NCBI GenBank assembly: GCA_027924585.1 | Contig: BSBM01000386.1 | Location: 5,038,501 to 5,102,500, forward strand | Source of the DNA: Larix kaempferi | Taxonomy: Eukaryota; Streptophyta; Pinopsida; Pinales; Pinaceae | Length of the DNA: 64,000 nt | Direction of reading: 5' to 3' | Part shown: in pieces, positions 10,694 to 22,484 of the stretch | How positions within the stretch are numbered: position 1 is the stretch's first letter | Layout of the letters: each line of letters starts with the position of its first letter | Position numbers and translations under genes: made by a program | Notes under the pieces: model-generated | What the model saw: the letters and a program-made list of their open reading frames with translations, nothing else | Database searches by the model: none | Told to the model about the DNA's origin: nothing

Positions 10694-13588
10694 TCATGCA
10701 GGAAAAAATGAAAATGTAAGGTTTTGAAAATTTAAAGTGAAAACATGAATTAAAAACTGTACAACATGGACTGTGGTGTCAAGGATATTTTTATATGGAT
10801 AGAATCGTTTGAGGTACAACCCATTATGGGGGTTGCGCATGGGGTTTCCTTCTGAGTCAGTCAAAACATATGCCCCATGTCCAAGGAAAGTGTGTATGTT
10901 GTATGGGCCTTGCCACATGGATTTGAATTTTCCTTTACCTATTTTATCATGGGCTTGGTCATAGACAAGTACAAGGTCTCCTTCACTAAATGCTCGTGGG
11001 TGAACATGTTTATCGTAATGGAGTTTTGATATGTTCTTTGCAGCTTCGATTGTTTGGACAGTTGCGCGGTGATCTTCGTCGGCCTGCTCTAAAAGAAGTA
11101 AGCATTCTTCAATTAGTGAAGTATCCGGGAGGAGTTCTATGGAAATTTGTAATGTTGGTATCTGGAACTCAATGGGGAGGACAGACTCCACACCGTGAAC
11201 TAAATGGAAAGGGGTAAAGCCGGTGGGGGTTTTGGTGGACGTGCGTTATGCCCATAGTGCAGGAAAAAGCATGTGATGCCAATTGGACTTATGTCAGTCG
11301 ACAGTACGCTGGAGGATGGTCTTCAAAATTTTGTTAACAGCTTTGACTTGGCCATTCCCTTGCGGGTAGTAGGCAGAGGAGAAATGATGTTCAAACTTAA
11401 GGAGTGTTGAAAATTCTCTCCAAACAAAGTCCTCCAAGTGGGAGCTGTGGTCTGAGACGAGTTGCTTTGGTACTCCGAAACGAGCAATAACATGGTTGAG
11501 GAAAAAACGGAATGCAGTGTCGGCTTTGCAATTGTAAGTAGGCATGGCTTCTGCACATTTGGTAAAGTAATTGATGGCCACAATCATGTGTTTATGGTCG
11601 CCGGCTGATGTGGGATTGAAATCCATGAAGTCTATGGCCCATTTGCAAAATGGTCCAGCGGTGATGACTGGATGAAGGGGGGCAGGGGGGATTCTTTCCT
11701 TGGGGGCAAAGAGTTGGCAGTTTTGGCAATGTTTGACTGCTGTGATACAATCAATGAATAATGACGGCCAAAAATAAACTGCACGGATTACCTTTTGGGC
11801 AGTGGCCATTCCATAGAAATGGCCACCACAAGCACCGCTATGACAGTCATTAAGGACTTGTTCTGCTTCTTCTTGGGAAAGGCATCGTCGTAGGATTGTG
11901 TCGACACCACGTCGATAGAGGAAATCACCTAAGAGTAGATAACGGGGGGCATGGTGATGAATGCGACGTCGCCCATCACGGTCGATATTGGGTAAAAACT
12001 TCTGCGTGTGGAGATATACCAAAATGTCACCATACCAAGGGTCATTAGACGAGATGATGAATAAATGTACGTCAATTATATTAGTACGGGTAGTTGGTGA
12101 TGACAATGAGGATGGTAGGTCCGTAATGAGCTGAGTGAGTGCTAGGGATTTGGTACTCTTCGAAGTTTTAAAAGTCAGGTCATATTCTTGTAGGATAATC
12201 ACCCATTTGGCAACACGGCCTTGCAGAAGGCGGTGATTCAAGAGATAGAACATTGGGTTGGAATTTTCCACAACCGTGGTATGGCTGAGGAGAATATAAT
12301 GGCATAGCTTATGTACTGAAAAAATGACGGCAAGGGCCATTTTCTCTTCATGTGGGTAGCGCAGTGTTGGGCCTGATAAAGTTTGGCTCAGATAGTAAAT
12401 GACATGCTCTTGACGAGCGGAGTCTTCTTGGACGAGTACTCCAGAGACGGCGTAATCGGATGCCGAAATGTAAAGGATAAAGTCTCTTGTGAAGTCCGGA
12501 GGAGAAATCAAGGGGGTGCTTCTGAATGATTTATTTAGGTCTGTGAAAGCTCCTTCTGCTTGGTCGTCCCATACAAAACGGGTTTGAAAGCGTAGCAAAC
12601 GGAGGAAGCCATGTACTATCATGGCGTAATCTAGGACAAAGCGGCGGAGGAAGTTGGACCTCCCCTGAAGACTTTGCAATTGTCTTAGTGTACGAGGTGA
12701 TGGTAGGTCTACAATGGCTTGGACCTTTAGAGGGTCGATGGTGATCCCTTTTTCTGAAATGATGAAACCCAACAGATGGCCTGCTGGAACGCAAAAGACA
12801 CACTTGAGTGGGTTTAAGCGGATTTTCTATTTGCGACAACGTAAGAAGACTTGTCAGAGGTCGTCTAAATGGTCGGATCATTTCTTAGATCGAGCTGTAA
12901 GGTCATCTAGATAAACCAATATGATGTTAATCAGGTCATGAAAACAATAAGTCATAACTCACTGAAATGTGGCTCCATCGTTCTTGAGACCAAAAGGCAT
13001 GACGTGATAGGCGAAGGTGCCCCATGGAATAGTAAAATAGGTCTTGTATTGATATTCCTTGCGGATTTGGATTTGGTTATAACCGAAGAAACCATCCATG
13101 AAAGATAGTACCTCATGGCTCGTGCATGCATCGATTAGTTGGTCGATAAATGGTGTTGGGAAATTGTCTTTTGAACAAGCTAGATTGAGGTCGCGCAAAT
13201 CAGTACAGACACGAATTGTGTTCACCTTCTTATTGAATGGAACTGGGTTAGAAACCCAGGTAGTATAAGCAATAGGATATATGAAATTTGCTACTTGAAG
13301 CTTCTCAATTTCTGCTTTGACAGATGGAATCTTGGATGGGTGAATGGGGCGTTGTTTCTAGCGGACTGGTGATATGTTGGGCCAAGTGTCTATGTGATGT
13401 TCTACAATGGTAGGATCAAGACCAGGCATCTCAGTGTAAGACCAGGAGAGGACATCTCGAAATTCTTGGAAGAGTTTCTTATAGGCTTGGGTTTCCTTTT
13501 CGGTGCACGATACACCTAAAGAGATAAGCTCGGGTTTGCCGGGGGTGGTGGAGATGTTGATTCTTATGATCGGCGAAATGTTGGCCAT
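10694..13588 (-). pseudogene. Element D reverse transcriptase, RNase H and integrase
   Basis: Minus-strand frame with scattered stops. From 13588: the spacer before RT (EMPGLDPTIVEHHI), RT with DGFFGYNQIQI and MPFGLKNDGATFQ (12959-13225), the YLDD active site near 12900, RNase H, then integrase with an H2C2 finger (HSGACGGH ... CQNC), AIDFMD and VSDHSSHL. The third catalytic residue is replaced: NGQVKAVNKI has K (codon at 11342-11344) where the family has E, a G-to-A change. The C-terminal module with MWQGPY (10694-11191) abuts Element A. Stops interrupt it near 12960, 12775 and 11293. The RNase H core reads YISASDYAVS, so the usual aspartate is absent. The gene is dead. Confidence 0.85.
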
Positions 13589-14535
13589 GTTACCTTCTTC
13601 AAAGGCTTCTAGAATTGCGATAGGATCTTTGAAGCAATCGAACTTGGTGGTAAGAAGTCTTTGGATTCAACGGACAGTTGGTTCGTCATGGTGGAGGTAG
13701 ATGCCTCAAGGATGAAGTATGATCGATGGTGAATATCATCCCAAGGGTAGTCTAGTGTAGTAAGCGTTTCTAGGATTTCCTCATCGGTGCAGAAGTAGTG
13801 CGTCATTAAATCAATTGGTTCAGGCTTCTAAGTATTTGAAATCATATAAATGGTATTGATTTCTTCTGAACGGGAAGATTCCAGGGGGAATATTTCCTCA
13901 ATGAGTGGGGGGGATATCTCTATGTTGGCATTATTCAATTTGTATAATGCTGCTCTATAATCTGGGAGATCAGGGCAGTGATGTGAATAATGGCTGTAGA
14001 TGCCGCATATCGCACAAGGGTGGTTTGTGCGCAATGATTTATCGCGAGGATGAGGGGGTAGTTCTAGTTTGACAACTGGAACGTTAGTGTCATCATCCAA
14101 CATATTCATGCGTTCTTGAAGTGCTGGTAGTTGTGGACATTAATGGGTAGCATGGCCTATATTGTCGCACAAACAACACTTAGGGAGCACACGGGTTGTT
14201 GGGCGATTCTTTGGAAACTTGACAGTTGATGGGGTGGTGCAGGTTGTGGGTCCAGTGGTATAGGTTTGTGGGCCTCTGCCCCCATTATAGAGAGATTGAG
14301 GGGGAACATAAATAGAGGTTGATGTGGTGGACCCTATTAGAGGTGGTCAGTTTTGGGGGTTTGGTACGCCGGGCGGTGGACGGTTGGAAGTATTGATGGG
14401 TTCCACTGGTTGTAAAATTACATTCGGTGTCAGGGGAAAGGTTGGGGCAGGTAGGTACCACACAGGTAGTCCTAATTTTAATCCTGGGAGATTAAGTGTA
14501 GCCATGACTAGTGTTGTCATGGCGCCTGAAGGGAG
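13589..14535 (-). pseudogene. Element D linker with a second zinc-knuckle module
   Basis: Minus strand, after the Element C insertion. A proline-rich linker is followed by two CCHC-type motifs: CLCDNIGHATH then a stop then CPQL (about 14120-14180), and CAICGIYSHYSHHC (about 13960-14010). Both are preceded or followed by text resembling the first knuckle region of D (shared LRTNH and HYxHxCPxL, compare 21565-21640). The segment then runs through PWDDIHHRSYF to the RT spacer. A knuckle module after the protease is not the normal gypsy order. Confidence 0.6.
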
Positions 14536-16205
14536 TGTTGGTTGTCGATCACCTTCTTGAGGTTTCCAGTGTAGACCCAGGTACTTCGCGGTTCAAGGAA
14601 CCAAAAAAACCCCAATTCACCGGCCGTTTCGGTAACAGGCTGCGCACAACCTAAGGTATCACCTAAGGAGAAGCTAAGCGGGTAGTTTTTTAATCAAGTT
14701 TCCACAACCGAGTGATGTGATGGGGGGAAAGCTAATGAGCAGCACAACGCCTTGTGGGTTGCACGGATGGATAACTGTGCAGAACTTCTATTCCGCGTCG
14801 GATACTTCAGTGCGCAATTACGCTCGCGCACTTATGCCTTCAGCGTGCAACTGCGCTCGCACCTCCAATGACTATGCGATACAGGATACCTTTGTGTTAT
14901 GACAGTAAGCTATCAAGATCTTACCTCACAACAACATTCAATGACTCAGTGCATCCATGAGACTGCGCATCCTTGTCAGGATGTTCAATTCTAACCACTC
15001 TACTTAGCATTCTTTATCCCTTCATTTCGTTCAAGTTCTTATTAGTAAGTTGTAGATGGTTTAATAACATACGTTGCTACACGCTCCAACATTGTGCTTA
15101 AACTCAGTGTTCACTACTTGACCAATATATAGATTCATACATTCCAATAGACATATTCATACATGTCGAATACATAACATTCCTCTGCGCATGCATTACT
15201 TAACATATTATTCCCATTCTCTGCGGCGAATACATATAAAAGCAATCATATAACAAAAGTTTCCAACATTAAACATACATACCAAGCAATTAAACAATCA
15301 TAAACACACATTGGTCACACAACACAGAATTTAACGTGGTTCACCCCCCGGATGGAGGCTACATCCACAAGAACAGTTTTTAATATTGCTCTTAATGGGA
15401 AGGGTACAACCCCTCTTAGTCTGCGCACTCAGCTGCAGACTCTCTTCTCTCTCAGATAGGTCTCTGCGCACTCAACTGCAGAGCCTTTACAATGGCTATC
15501 TAAGCTTAAGATTCTACAATAATCAACACTTAACCAACATGAAGACATCTACAACCCAACTAACAACCCTTTCCCATACAAAATCATGCCTATTTATAGA
15601 CTATGCCCATAGGAATATCATTACAATTCGTAAGCAAAACCCTTAGGTCTACAAAACCGGCGTGGCCAACTGCCACCCTAGTTGTCGTTGTCGACAGCCT
15701 CCTCCAGCTGGGCCACTTGTGGCTCACACGCTTCTTTGATAGTCACAGTCCTCCAAATGGTTACAACTGCATCATGGCCTGTCCCTTTCCACTCCTTCAC
15801 CTTCCTGTCGCCATCAGCGTCGTGGCCTAGCTTCTCAACTGCTTGCCACCACATGTTCGAACAGGTCACTTTCATCTTCCATCCACCTGTTCCTTACCCA
15901 AAATAGGTCATATCCTCGTCTAACCTTTACCCATGTTCTGCCCAAAAATACCTTATGCACTACCATGCGCATCGTCCTACTACGCGACCGTGCCTTAGTC
16001 ATTGCCATCGCACGACACATGCAAAACCTCAAATTGTTCGTTGCTTGCCACCGTACGCAATGTACTTTTACCATCACTGCTTTCTCTCCCTGCCGCAGCA
16101 TGCTATGCGCAATTATCAAAATTTCCTTTTCCTCATGCTGCAGTGCGCTACGCACATTTTTCCATACTTGTTTATTTTTCCAACCCACTTGAGCCCAGCC
16201 CAACA
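14536..16205 (-). repeat. 3' LTR of Element C
   Basis: Copy of 18571-20272, including the shared stretch with CCCAGGTACTTCGCGG and the TATTTATAGA region. A TATA box reads TATAAATA on the minus strand at 15591-15598. By eye the two copies differ by around one base in ten, mostly transitions, plus small indels. This copy is missing a short GC-rich repeat unit that the other copy has near 18870-18920. Confidence 0.85.
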
Positions 16206-16229
16206 GGCCCCTAACACTCACCTGTGGCT
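16206..16229 (-). promoter_or_regulatory. Polypurine-like box of Element C
   Basis: On the minus strand this reads GAGCCACAGGTGAG, then TGTTAGGGGCC, directly before the LTR start TGTTGG. It is almost identical to Element A at 9188-9212. The left arm of the hairpin seen in A is not kept here. Confidence 0.7.
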
Positions 16230-16595
16230 CATCCCAAGTTACTTCCACTTGGGGACCCTGGTGTCGTGTCTGTCATTGTCCCAAGCTTTACTGTGAAGCT
16301 TTGCAGAGTTTGTTCTAACTCCGCAACTACGTTTTTGGCTTTCTGTTTGAACTTAGCGGAAACTACGGATAGGTTGCAATGAACATCGCATCGACATCCC
16401 TCTAAAGATCAATATCATGGTGATGTATCTCTTGAAATGGACTGACAGGGCATGACTCGCTATCATATACTTCTTTCCAACGACCTTCTTTAGCATGGAA
16501 CCTTGATCATCTACCTCTTGTGCACCTTTCTAAGTGGTCCATTGGTTGTCTTGTTGGCGCACAAGTTCTTTCACATCACCAAGTTGGGAAACAGG

Positions 16596-16925
16596 CTAGA
16601 TGTTCCAGCACATATGTTTTGCGGCTTGGGTTGTCTCCTGCTGAGCTCTATCTTCCTTTGCTCCTGGTGATTCTATATGCAGGGAGACCGTGGTTCTTCC
16701 AATGATCAATAATCGCGTAGACATCTTGGATGAAACTCGATGGTTAAGCCTACCGAGTGCCACGTTTCTCTTATCGGTTAGGAACTCCATAGACATCTTG
16801 GATGAAACCCCAGGGTGATGTCTCCTGAGGACTACAGCAGATGCTTCTGCAGTTTCCTCATGGATGCTTGTCATCCTAGATCTTAGGGCACCTGTGGTGC
16901 TTCTACTAGAGATGAAGTGCACCAT
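16596..16925 (-). pseudogene. Short conserved sense frame near the 3' end of Element C
   Basis: An open stretch of 109 codons. Its start (SSRSTTGALRSRMTSIHEE) matches a stretch in Element B at about 43060-43150 (SSGSTPGALRERTMSVHE), and the match is visible in the DNA as well. It then contains two imperfect repeats around VSSKMS, with DNA repeats near 16720 and 16795. In both elements it lies a few hundred bases before the 3' LTR in sense orientation, the place where A has ORF3. It may be a small coding relic or a conserved RNA region. I do not recognise a domain. Confidence 0.45.
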
Positions 16926-17858
16926 GGCACTTGGTCAGTTCTCTCTTCCAAGGCCTTCTTGGCCTGTCTTTCAACTTGCAACTCTCAGGGTATATCTCGG
17001 GTTCGGTCACTACCCAGGACAAAGATGATAACTAAGAAATGTGTTCTCAACGCCTCTCGGGTTCAGTATATGTAGCCTGCTTCACTAACGTTCCTGTATG
17101 TTAGAATCCCGGGGGGGGATCAACTTCACATGATTCACGTGCTCTGAACTGGGGTAGCCACATTGGCATTCGTGTAAAATGATTAACTGGTGTTGTCCCG
17201 CCATGATGTGTGATCAGTTCTAATCATGCGTCTTTACGGTAGCTGCGTGCCAAGTGTCAATTTAGCGACCTGCCGCGTGGGTAGCTAGAGAATCATTTCT
17301 AAATGTGATGGGATTTTACTCGTGTCATCTTGACGTATGGTGTCACGTCGACCTGAACCGCGTCTTCCAGCATCGAGATCTCAATTGTCGTCATTATTAC
17401 GTATTGTCAAGTCATTCTGACGGTCTTCTAATGAGTGGCTATGGCAGTGCGGGCATTTTGGATAAGGTCACACTGTCTGGACAACCATACTCCATTTAAC
17501 ATTTTAGCAGAGGAATCATGCACCGTTCTTTGCAGAACAACCTTCCCTGATGCTCCTCGCGTCGCACATTCGGCTACCTTTGCGAACAACATCTCGGCCT
17601 AGTACCGTGTTACTCCTTTTGTGCTTCCTGCTCTGATCTATGTATATTTTTAGCGAGATTGGTAAGCACGCGTCACTCCTTTCCTTTTCCAACGGTGGTG
17701 AACTTTGAGCCAGTTATGTGTGGGAATGTGGGTCTCAGGCTCCTCTTTCCTGTATGAGCTGTGGTGGAGGTTCAATACTCTAGTTCCTACAATGTTAAAA
17801 AATCATCAAACTTTGCGTAAATATAGAGAGCTATAATGTTAAAGAGGGTAGAGAGTTC

Positions 17859-18560
17859 CTATTGATGATGTTGATTGAGATCATTAATTATTGTCATGGC
17901 GTTGCAGTCTTCAGTGTCAATGTAGTCAGCAAGACTACATTCCAAAAATGTCACGGCTATGTTGAGTGTATCAAAAATTGTCATTTCATCCGCTTGATCG
18001 TCAAGCTCGAGAAAGTCAATGGTACCAATGAGGAACTGATTTATTGATACTACTTCCCTCCTCAGCAGAAGTACTTCCTCTGGATTGAAGGTCTGTTCAT
18101 CGTAGATTGCTTCCGTGCAACCTATTTGCGTGGAACTCATCGCGATCTTATGTGTGGAACAAATCCTTCAAGTATGCTATCAACCCAAAAGTTGACTGCT
18201 CGTTACAATGGGCTGTGTATTGCTTTGAGCTGCCCTGTGAGCTATGGGGTCCACTCTATAGTCACTCCCCCTTGAAAACAAGTCTTCTTGAGTCGCGATA
18301 TCCACGCGTGTAGTTCGTTTGGAAATGTATCCCAAAAGATCTTGTGAATATCTCTCCAGAAATATATGTTCAACAACTCTACGTCGGATAGGCACGGGTG
18401 TTTGTTCTCTTTTCTTGCAAAGTCTCTTTCAATCTTGTCGCACCAATCCCAGATCTCTTTCTATTTAGGATGCCAATTTTTTGAACCCAATGGGAACTGG
18501 TATTCTTCTTCACACATTACTTTCCAACACTCTATCGCATCACTGGTGTTAGCCGAGCAA
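17859..18560 (-). pseudogene. ORF0 relic after the primer site of Element C
   Basis: Minus-strand translation with several stops. Starting just after the primer site it reads as coherent protein with WHPK, EIWDWCDKIERDFARKEN, DIHKIF and LHAWISRL, then an acidic tail (17859-18140). The same spacing of residues is found in Element B between primer site and gag (31500-31700): WHP, EIQEWFDKKEEEFAEGEN, DIHEIF, LLHEWLA. The shared pattern survives different stops in the two elements, so it was once protein-coding. I recognise no known domain. Confidence 0.6.
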
Positions 18561-18568
18561 CGTAACCA
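18551..18568 (-). promoter_or_regulatory. Primer binding site of Element C, tRNA-Glu type
   Basis: On the minus strand TGGTTACGTTGCTCGG starts two bases after the 5' LTR end (CCAACA). It fits the 3' end of plant tRNA-Glu as I remember it (TGGTTCCGTTGCCGGG) with three mismatches. It sets the orientation of C and resembles the site of Element B. Confidence 0.6.
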
Positions 18569-18570
18569 TT

Positions 18571-20272
18571 TGTTGGTTGTCTAAACTGAGTTAGAGGTTT
18601 CCAGTGTAGACCCAGGTACTTCGCGGTTCAAGGAACCAACAAAACCCCAATTCACCGATCCTTTTGGCAACAGGCTGCGCGCAGCGTGAGGTCTCACCCG
18701 AGGCGAAGCTGAGGGGGGTATTTGCGGAATCAAGTTTCCACAACCGAGTGATGCAATGGGGGGAAAGCTAATAAGTAGCGCAACGCCTTGCGGGTTGCGT
18801 AGACAGATAACTGTGCGAACCTTTTGTTCCGCGTTGGATAGTTCACATGAAACTGCGCTCATGCACTTGTGCCTTCAGTGCACAACTGCACTTGTGCACT
18901 TGCACCTTCAGTGCGCAACTACGCTCGCACCTCCAATGACTGTGCAATACATGATACCTTTGTGTTACGATAGTAAGCTATCAAGAGCTTACCTTGCAAC
19001 AACCTTCAATGACTCGACGCATCCATGAGACTGCACGTCCTTGTCAGGATGTTCAATTCTAACCACTCTACTTAGCATTCTTTATCCCTTCATTTCGTTC
19101 AAGTTCTTATTAGTAAGTTATAGATGGTTTAATAAGATACATTACTGCGCGCTCCAATGCTACGCTTAAACTCAGTGTTCACTACTTGACCAATAGATAG
19201 ATTCATACATTCCAATCGACAGATTCATACATGTTGAATACTTAACATTCCTCTGCGCATGCATTACTTAACATATTATTCCCATTCTCTGCGGCGAATA
19301 CATATAAAAGCAATCACATAACAGAAGTTTCTAGCATTAAACATACATACCAAGCAATTAAACAATCATAAACACACATTGGTCACACAACACATAATTT
19401 AACGTGCTTCACCCCCTAGATGGAGGCTAGTCCACAAGAATGGTTGTTAATGTTTCTCTTAATGGGAAGGGTGCAACCGCTCTTTGTCTGCGCACTCAGC
19501 TGGAGACTTTCTTCTCTCTCAGATAGGTCTCTGCACACTCAGTTGCAGAGCCTTTACAATGGTTGTCTAAGCTTAAGATTCTACAATAATCAACACTTAA
19601 CCAACATGAAGAATTCAACAACCCAACCAACAACCCTTTCCCATACAAAATCATGCCTACTTATAGATTATGCCCGTAGGCATATCTTTACAATTCGTAA
19701 GCAAAACCCTTAGGTCTACAAAACTGGCGTGGCCAACTACCACCCTAGCTGTCGCCGTCGATAGCCTACTCTAGCTGGGCCACTCGTGGCTCACACGCTT
19801 CTCTGAGAGCCACAGTCCTCCAAACGGTTATAACTGCATCATGGCCTGTCCCTTTCAACTCCTTCGCCTGCCTATCGCCATCAACGTCGTGGCCTAGCTT
19901 CTCAACTGCTTTTCGCCACATGTTCGAACAGGTCGCTTTCATCTGCCATCCACCTGTTCCTTACCCAAAATAGGTCATATCCTCATCTGACCTTTACCCA
20001 TGTTCTGCCCAAAAATAGCTTATTAGCTACCATGTGCATCGTCCTACTGCACGATCGTGCCTTAGTCATTGCCATCACACGACATGCACAAAACCTCAAA
20101 TTGTTCGTCACCTGCCACCGCGCGCAATGTGCTTTTACCAAAACTGCTTTCCCTCACTGCTGCAGCACGCTATACGCAATTATCAAAATTGCCTTTTCTT
20201 CCTGCTACAGTGCGCTACGCGCGTTTTTCCATACTTGTATATTTTTCCAATCCACTTGGGCCCAACCCTACA
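18571..20272 (-). repeat. 5' LTR of Element C
   Basis: 1.70 kb, TGTTGG...CTACA on the + strand. It contains the family box (GAGGTCTCACCCG on +, 18688-18700) next to the 12-base palindrome GCTGCGCGCAGC (18674-18685). A block of degenerate repeats with CTTCAGTGCGCAACT-like units lies at about 18850-18935. The TATA box of the other copy is altered here (about 19658-19665). Confidence 0.85.
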
Positions 20273-21213
20273 AGGGGAAATAAAAATGGGATAGTATGAA
20301 TTGGTGTGGCTTCTATGTGACTAGGAACTCTTGGAGGTCGTGGCAGTGGTTGAGGTTGTTGAGTATGTTCTTATTCGTTGTGCGAGAGGGTGCACAAATT
20401 AGATATTTCAGTTATTCAGAGAGGGGGTGGGATAGATGGGAAAGTAGTGGTCATGGGAGTATCCGAATATATCCCAGGCCCGACTAAGGAACCGAACGAT
20501 GTGGGTGCACTCTGAATGGGTTGTTCGATCATGGGAAGAACATTTTCATGTGCTTCGGGGGCATTGGGATCATAGTATGTTATCTGGTTGATTTTGACAA
20601 TGCATCCTTCCTGGGCGAACATCATGAGGCGGAAAACCGAAGAAGCGATAGCTTTCATTTTATACATGTAGCTTCGTCCCAGAAGGAGATTGTAATCAAG
20701 TTGGGCGTTTATGACCTCTATATCAATGAGAACCAGTTTGCCCCCAAGTTGTATGGGCACGTTCACTAACAGACCCTGAGGTTGAGTTGCACAACTATCA
20801 TAAGCTCACAATGCGGAAGTTGATGGTTGTAGCATTGGGGATCCAAGTTTTTGCCAGACAAAAGTCGACATAACGCAGGTGGAGGCACCTTCATCGATTA
20901 TGCATCGATGAACGATGAGGTTTCGAATGGACACGGAAACCTGAAAAGCTAGAGATGAAGGCAGACGAGGTTCGGCTTGGTCTAAGTCGAAAGCCATCAT
21001 ATTGGAGTCTTTAGGGTCTATGGCACCAATGGCGAATAACAACAATTTTCTCTGTGCAGGACGATTTTTTAGGATTTCTAGAGCGGACATAGCAGTAGGG
21101 GACTGGGCTAAGTCTTCTACGATGTTATAGTTCAAAGTTGCATGAGCATTAGGGCTGTTGTTGATCCATCTTAAAGGGAAACGAGGTGCTTCTGTACCCC
21201 TGTCCATGGGCAT
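20273..21213 (-). pseudogene. Element D protease region and proline-rich linker
   Basis: Minus strand, one frame with a few stops. The retropepsin-like core runs from about 21213, with CIIDEGASTCVMS (DEGAS in place of DSGAS), to LDYNLLLGRSYMYKM (20416-20766), the usual second flap and LLGR motif of gypsy proteases. A proline-rich linker follows and is cut by Element C. The frame matches the zinc-knuckle segment upstream and, after removal of C, the linker downstream. Confidence 0.78.
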
Positions 21214-21300
21214 ATTAGGTATGCGAAGAGGCTGATCAACTGGGAGGGTACTCGAAGATGGATCAGTGGGCGTGGCCTCAGGGGCTGAGCTATATTGGTT

Positions 21301-22179
21301 TCACCGAGTTTGAAGGTTGACATCATTTGATGACATCATTAATAAATGGTGAGTTTTGGACTCTGTATGCTGGTAATCGGTTACCGCATAGGTAATTTGC
21401 TGTTGTGTTGCAGCGGATCCTTGCGGGGGATCCATTGGACGAGTGTTTACTACTCCTTGGTTAGGTAGAGGACTTTGCAATATCATGGCTTGCGGCTGAG
21501 GAGGTGGTGCTAGTTGTGCAACATGTCCTTGTCGTTGGGCATCATCGGTCCAGAGTTGATGCGCTCAATCTAAATGGGGGCAATTATGCGTGTAATGGTC
21601 GTATACTCTGCACATAGAATACAGATGGTTTGTTCTCAAATTAGGATTTTTTCCCTGCTTTGGTGGACGATCAAGGTTTTGATTTGCAGGAGCAGTGTTA
21701 TTGTTACTAGGAGGATTAGGTGGATGTCCTGCTTGGTTTTGTTGTTGGTTATTTCCATGGTTGCATCCTCTTCCGCGATTATGTTGACCTCCTTGAGTAC
21801 GCTGGTTGTTCTGGTTTTGAGGTTGGTTTTGCTGTGCATACACATGCCCTTGGGAAGTAGGTGGGTTTTGAGGTCGTGCAGGCGTTGGGCAGGCTGCGGT
21901 GGATAGTAAGCGGGAGGTTTCTGAGGTGGACCTGGTGCTTCTTGCAGTTGTGGGTAACCGTGACATTAGAGAAATTTTGAGGTCTAAAATGGAGCTCCTA
22001 AGGAAAATTATAAAATAATAGTGGAAATGGTGGAGGAAGAGGTGCTTCCTGTTGAGGGTAATAAGTTGATTGGGCTTGTAGGTGAACCAGAGTCTGACTG
22101 GACTGCTGGTTATAATATGGAGGTGGTGCATAAGCTGATGGTGCTTTCCCATAACACTGCGGTGGACATGAGGGTCCAT
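21301..22179 (-). pseudogene. Element D gag C-terminus: low-complexity region and zinc knuckle
   Basis: Minus strand. A region rich in N, Q, P and G (about 21640-21900) with RGRG-type repeats is followed by LRTNH and a CCHC-like knuckle, C-x5-HYTHNC, where the first two cysteines are reduced to one (SMCRVYDHYTHNC). A stop follows, then a linker to the protease. The basic, low-complexity stretch fits RNA binding by nucleocapsid. The frame differs from the capsid part, so there is a frameshift between 22485 and 22179. Confidence 0.7.
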
Positions 22180-22484
22180 GAGTGTGATGGGTGTGGATTA
22201 TTGGAGCATACGGAGTTGTAGCTCAAAAATGAGACGTAGCCCTAGAAAGGTCTGGGGCGTTGTTTGTACTCATCATTGTAAAAGGTTTGTTCTGTACCAT
22301 AACATGGCCGATGATACCATCGGCGGCATGGGATGCCCTTGGCGCGTCATTCCGGGAGGGATATCCACACGGGGCATCAGGTAATATTGTGTATAAATAT
22401 CCAGACTGGGCATATATGAGGTCGAACTGTTGAGCTTTTAAAATGGCTTCTTCTTCCGAATGGGGTTGTTCAGAAGCTACATCT

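Larger units (their letters stand above)
14536..20272 (-). mobile_element. Element C: long-LTR element without gag or pol, related to A
   Basis: Two direct repeats of 1.67 and 1.70 kb, starting TGTTGG and ending in CA on the + strand, flank 2.37 kb of internal sequence. Orientation is minus: a tRNA-Glu-like primer site lies next to the repeat at 18571, and the family polypurine-like box lies next to 16205. There is no gag, protease, RT or integrase. The internal part holds a decayed ORF0 and a short conserved 3' region. This fits a large retrotransposon derivative moved in trans. Shared ends point to an A-like element as the helper (inference). Target copies (gggag left, agggg right) match only in part. 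Confidence 0.82.

Noticed and set aside
15955-16296. Plus-strand frames of 70-113 residues in the Element C LTR (and again at 20032-20299)
   Set aside because: They lie inside a non-coding LTR, against the element's orientation, and differ between the two copies.
14536-20272. Element C as a + strand element
   Set aside because: The primer-site-like sequence lies at 18551-18568 on the minus strand and the family box at 16206 reads towards the left repeat; nothing fitting a primer site follows 16205 on the + strand.
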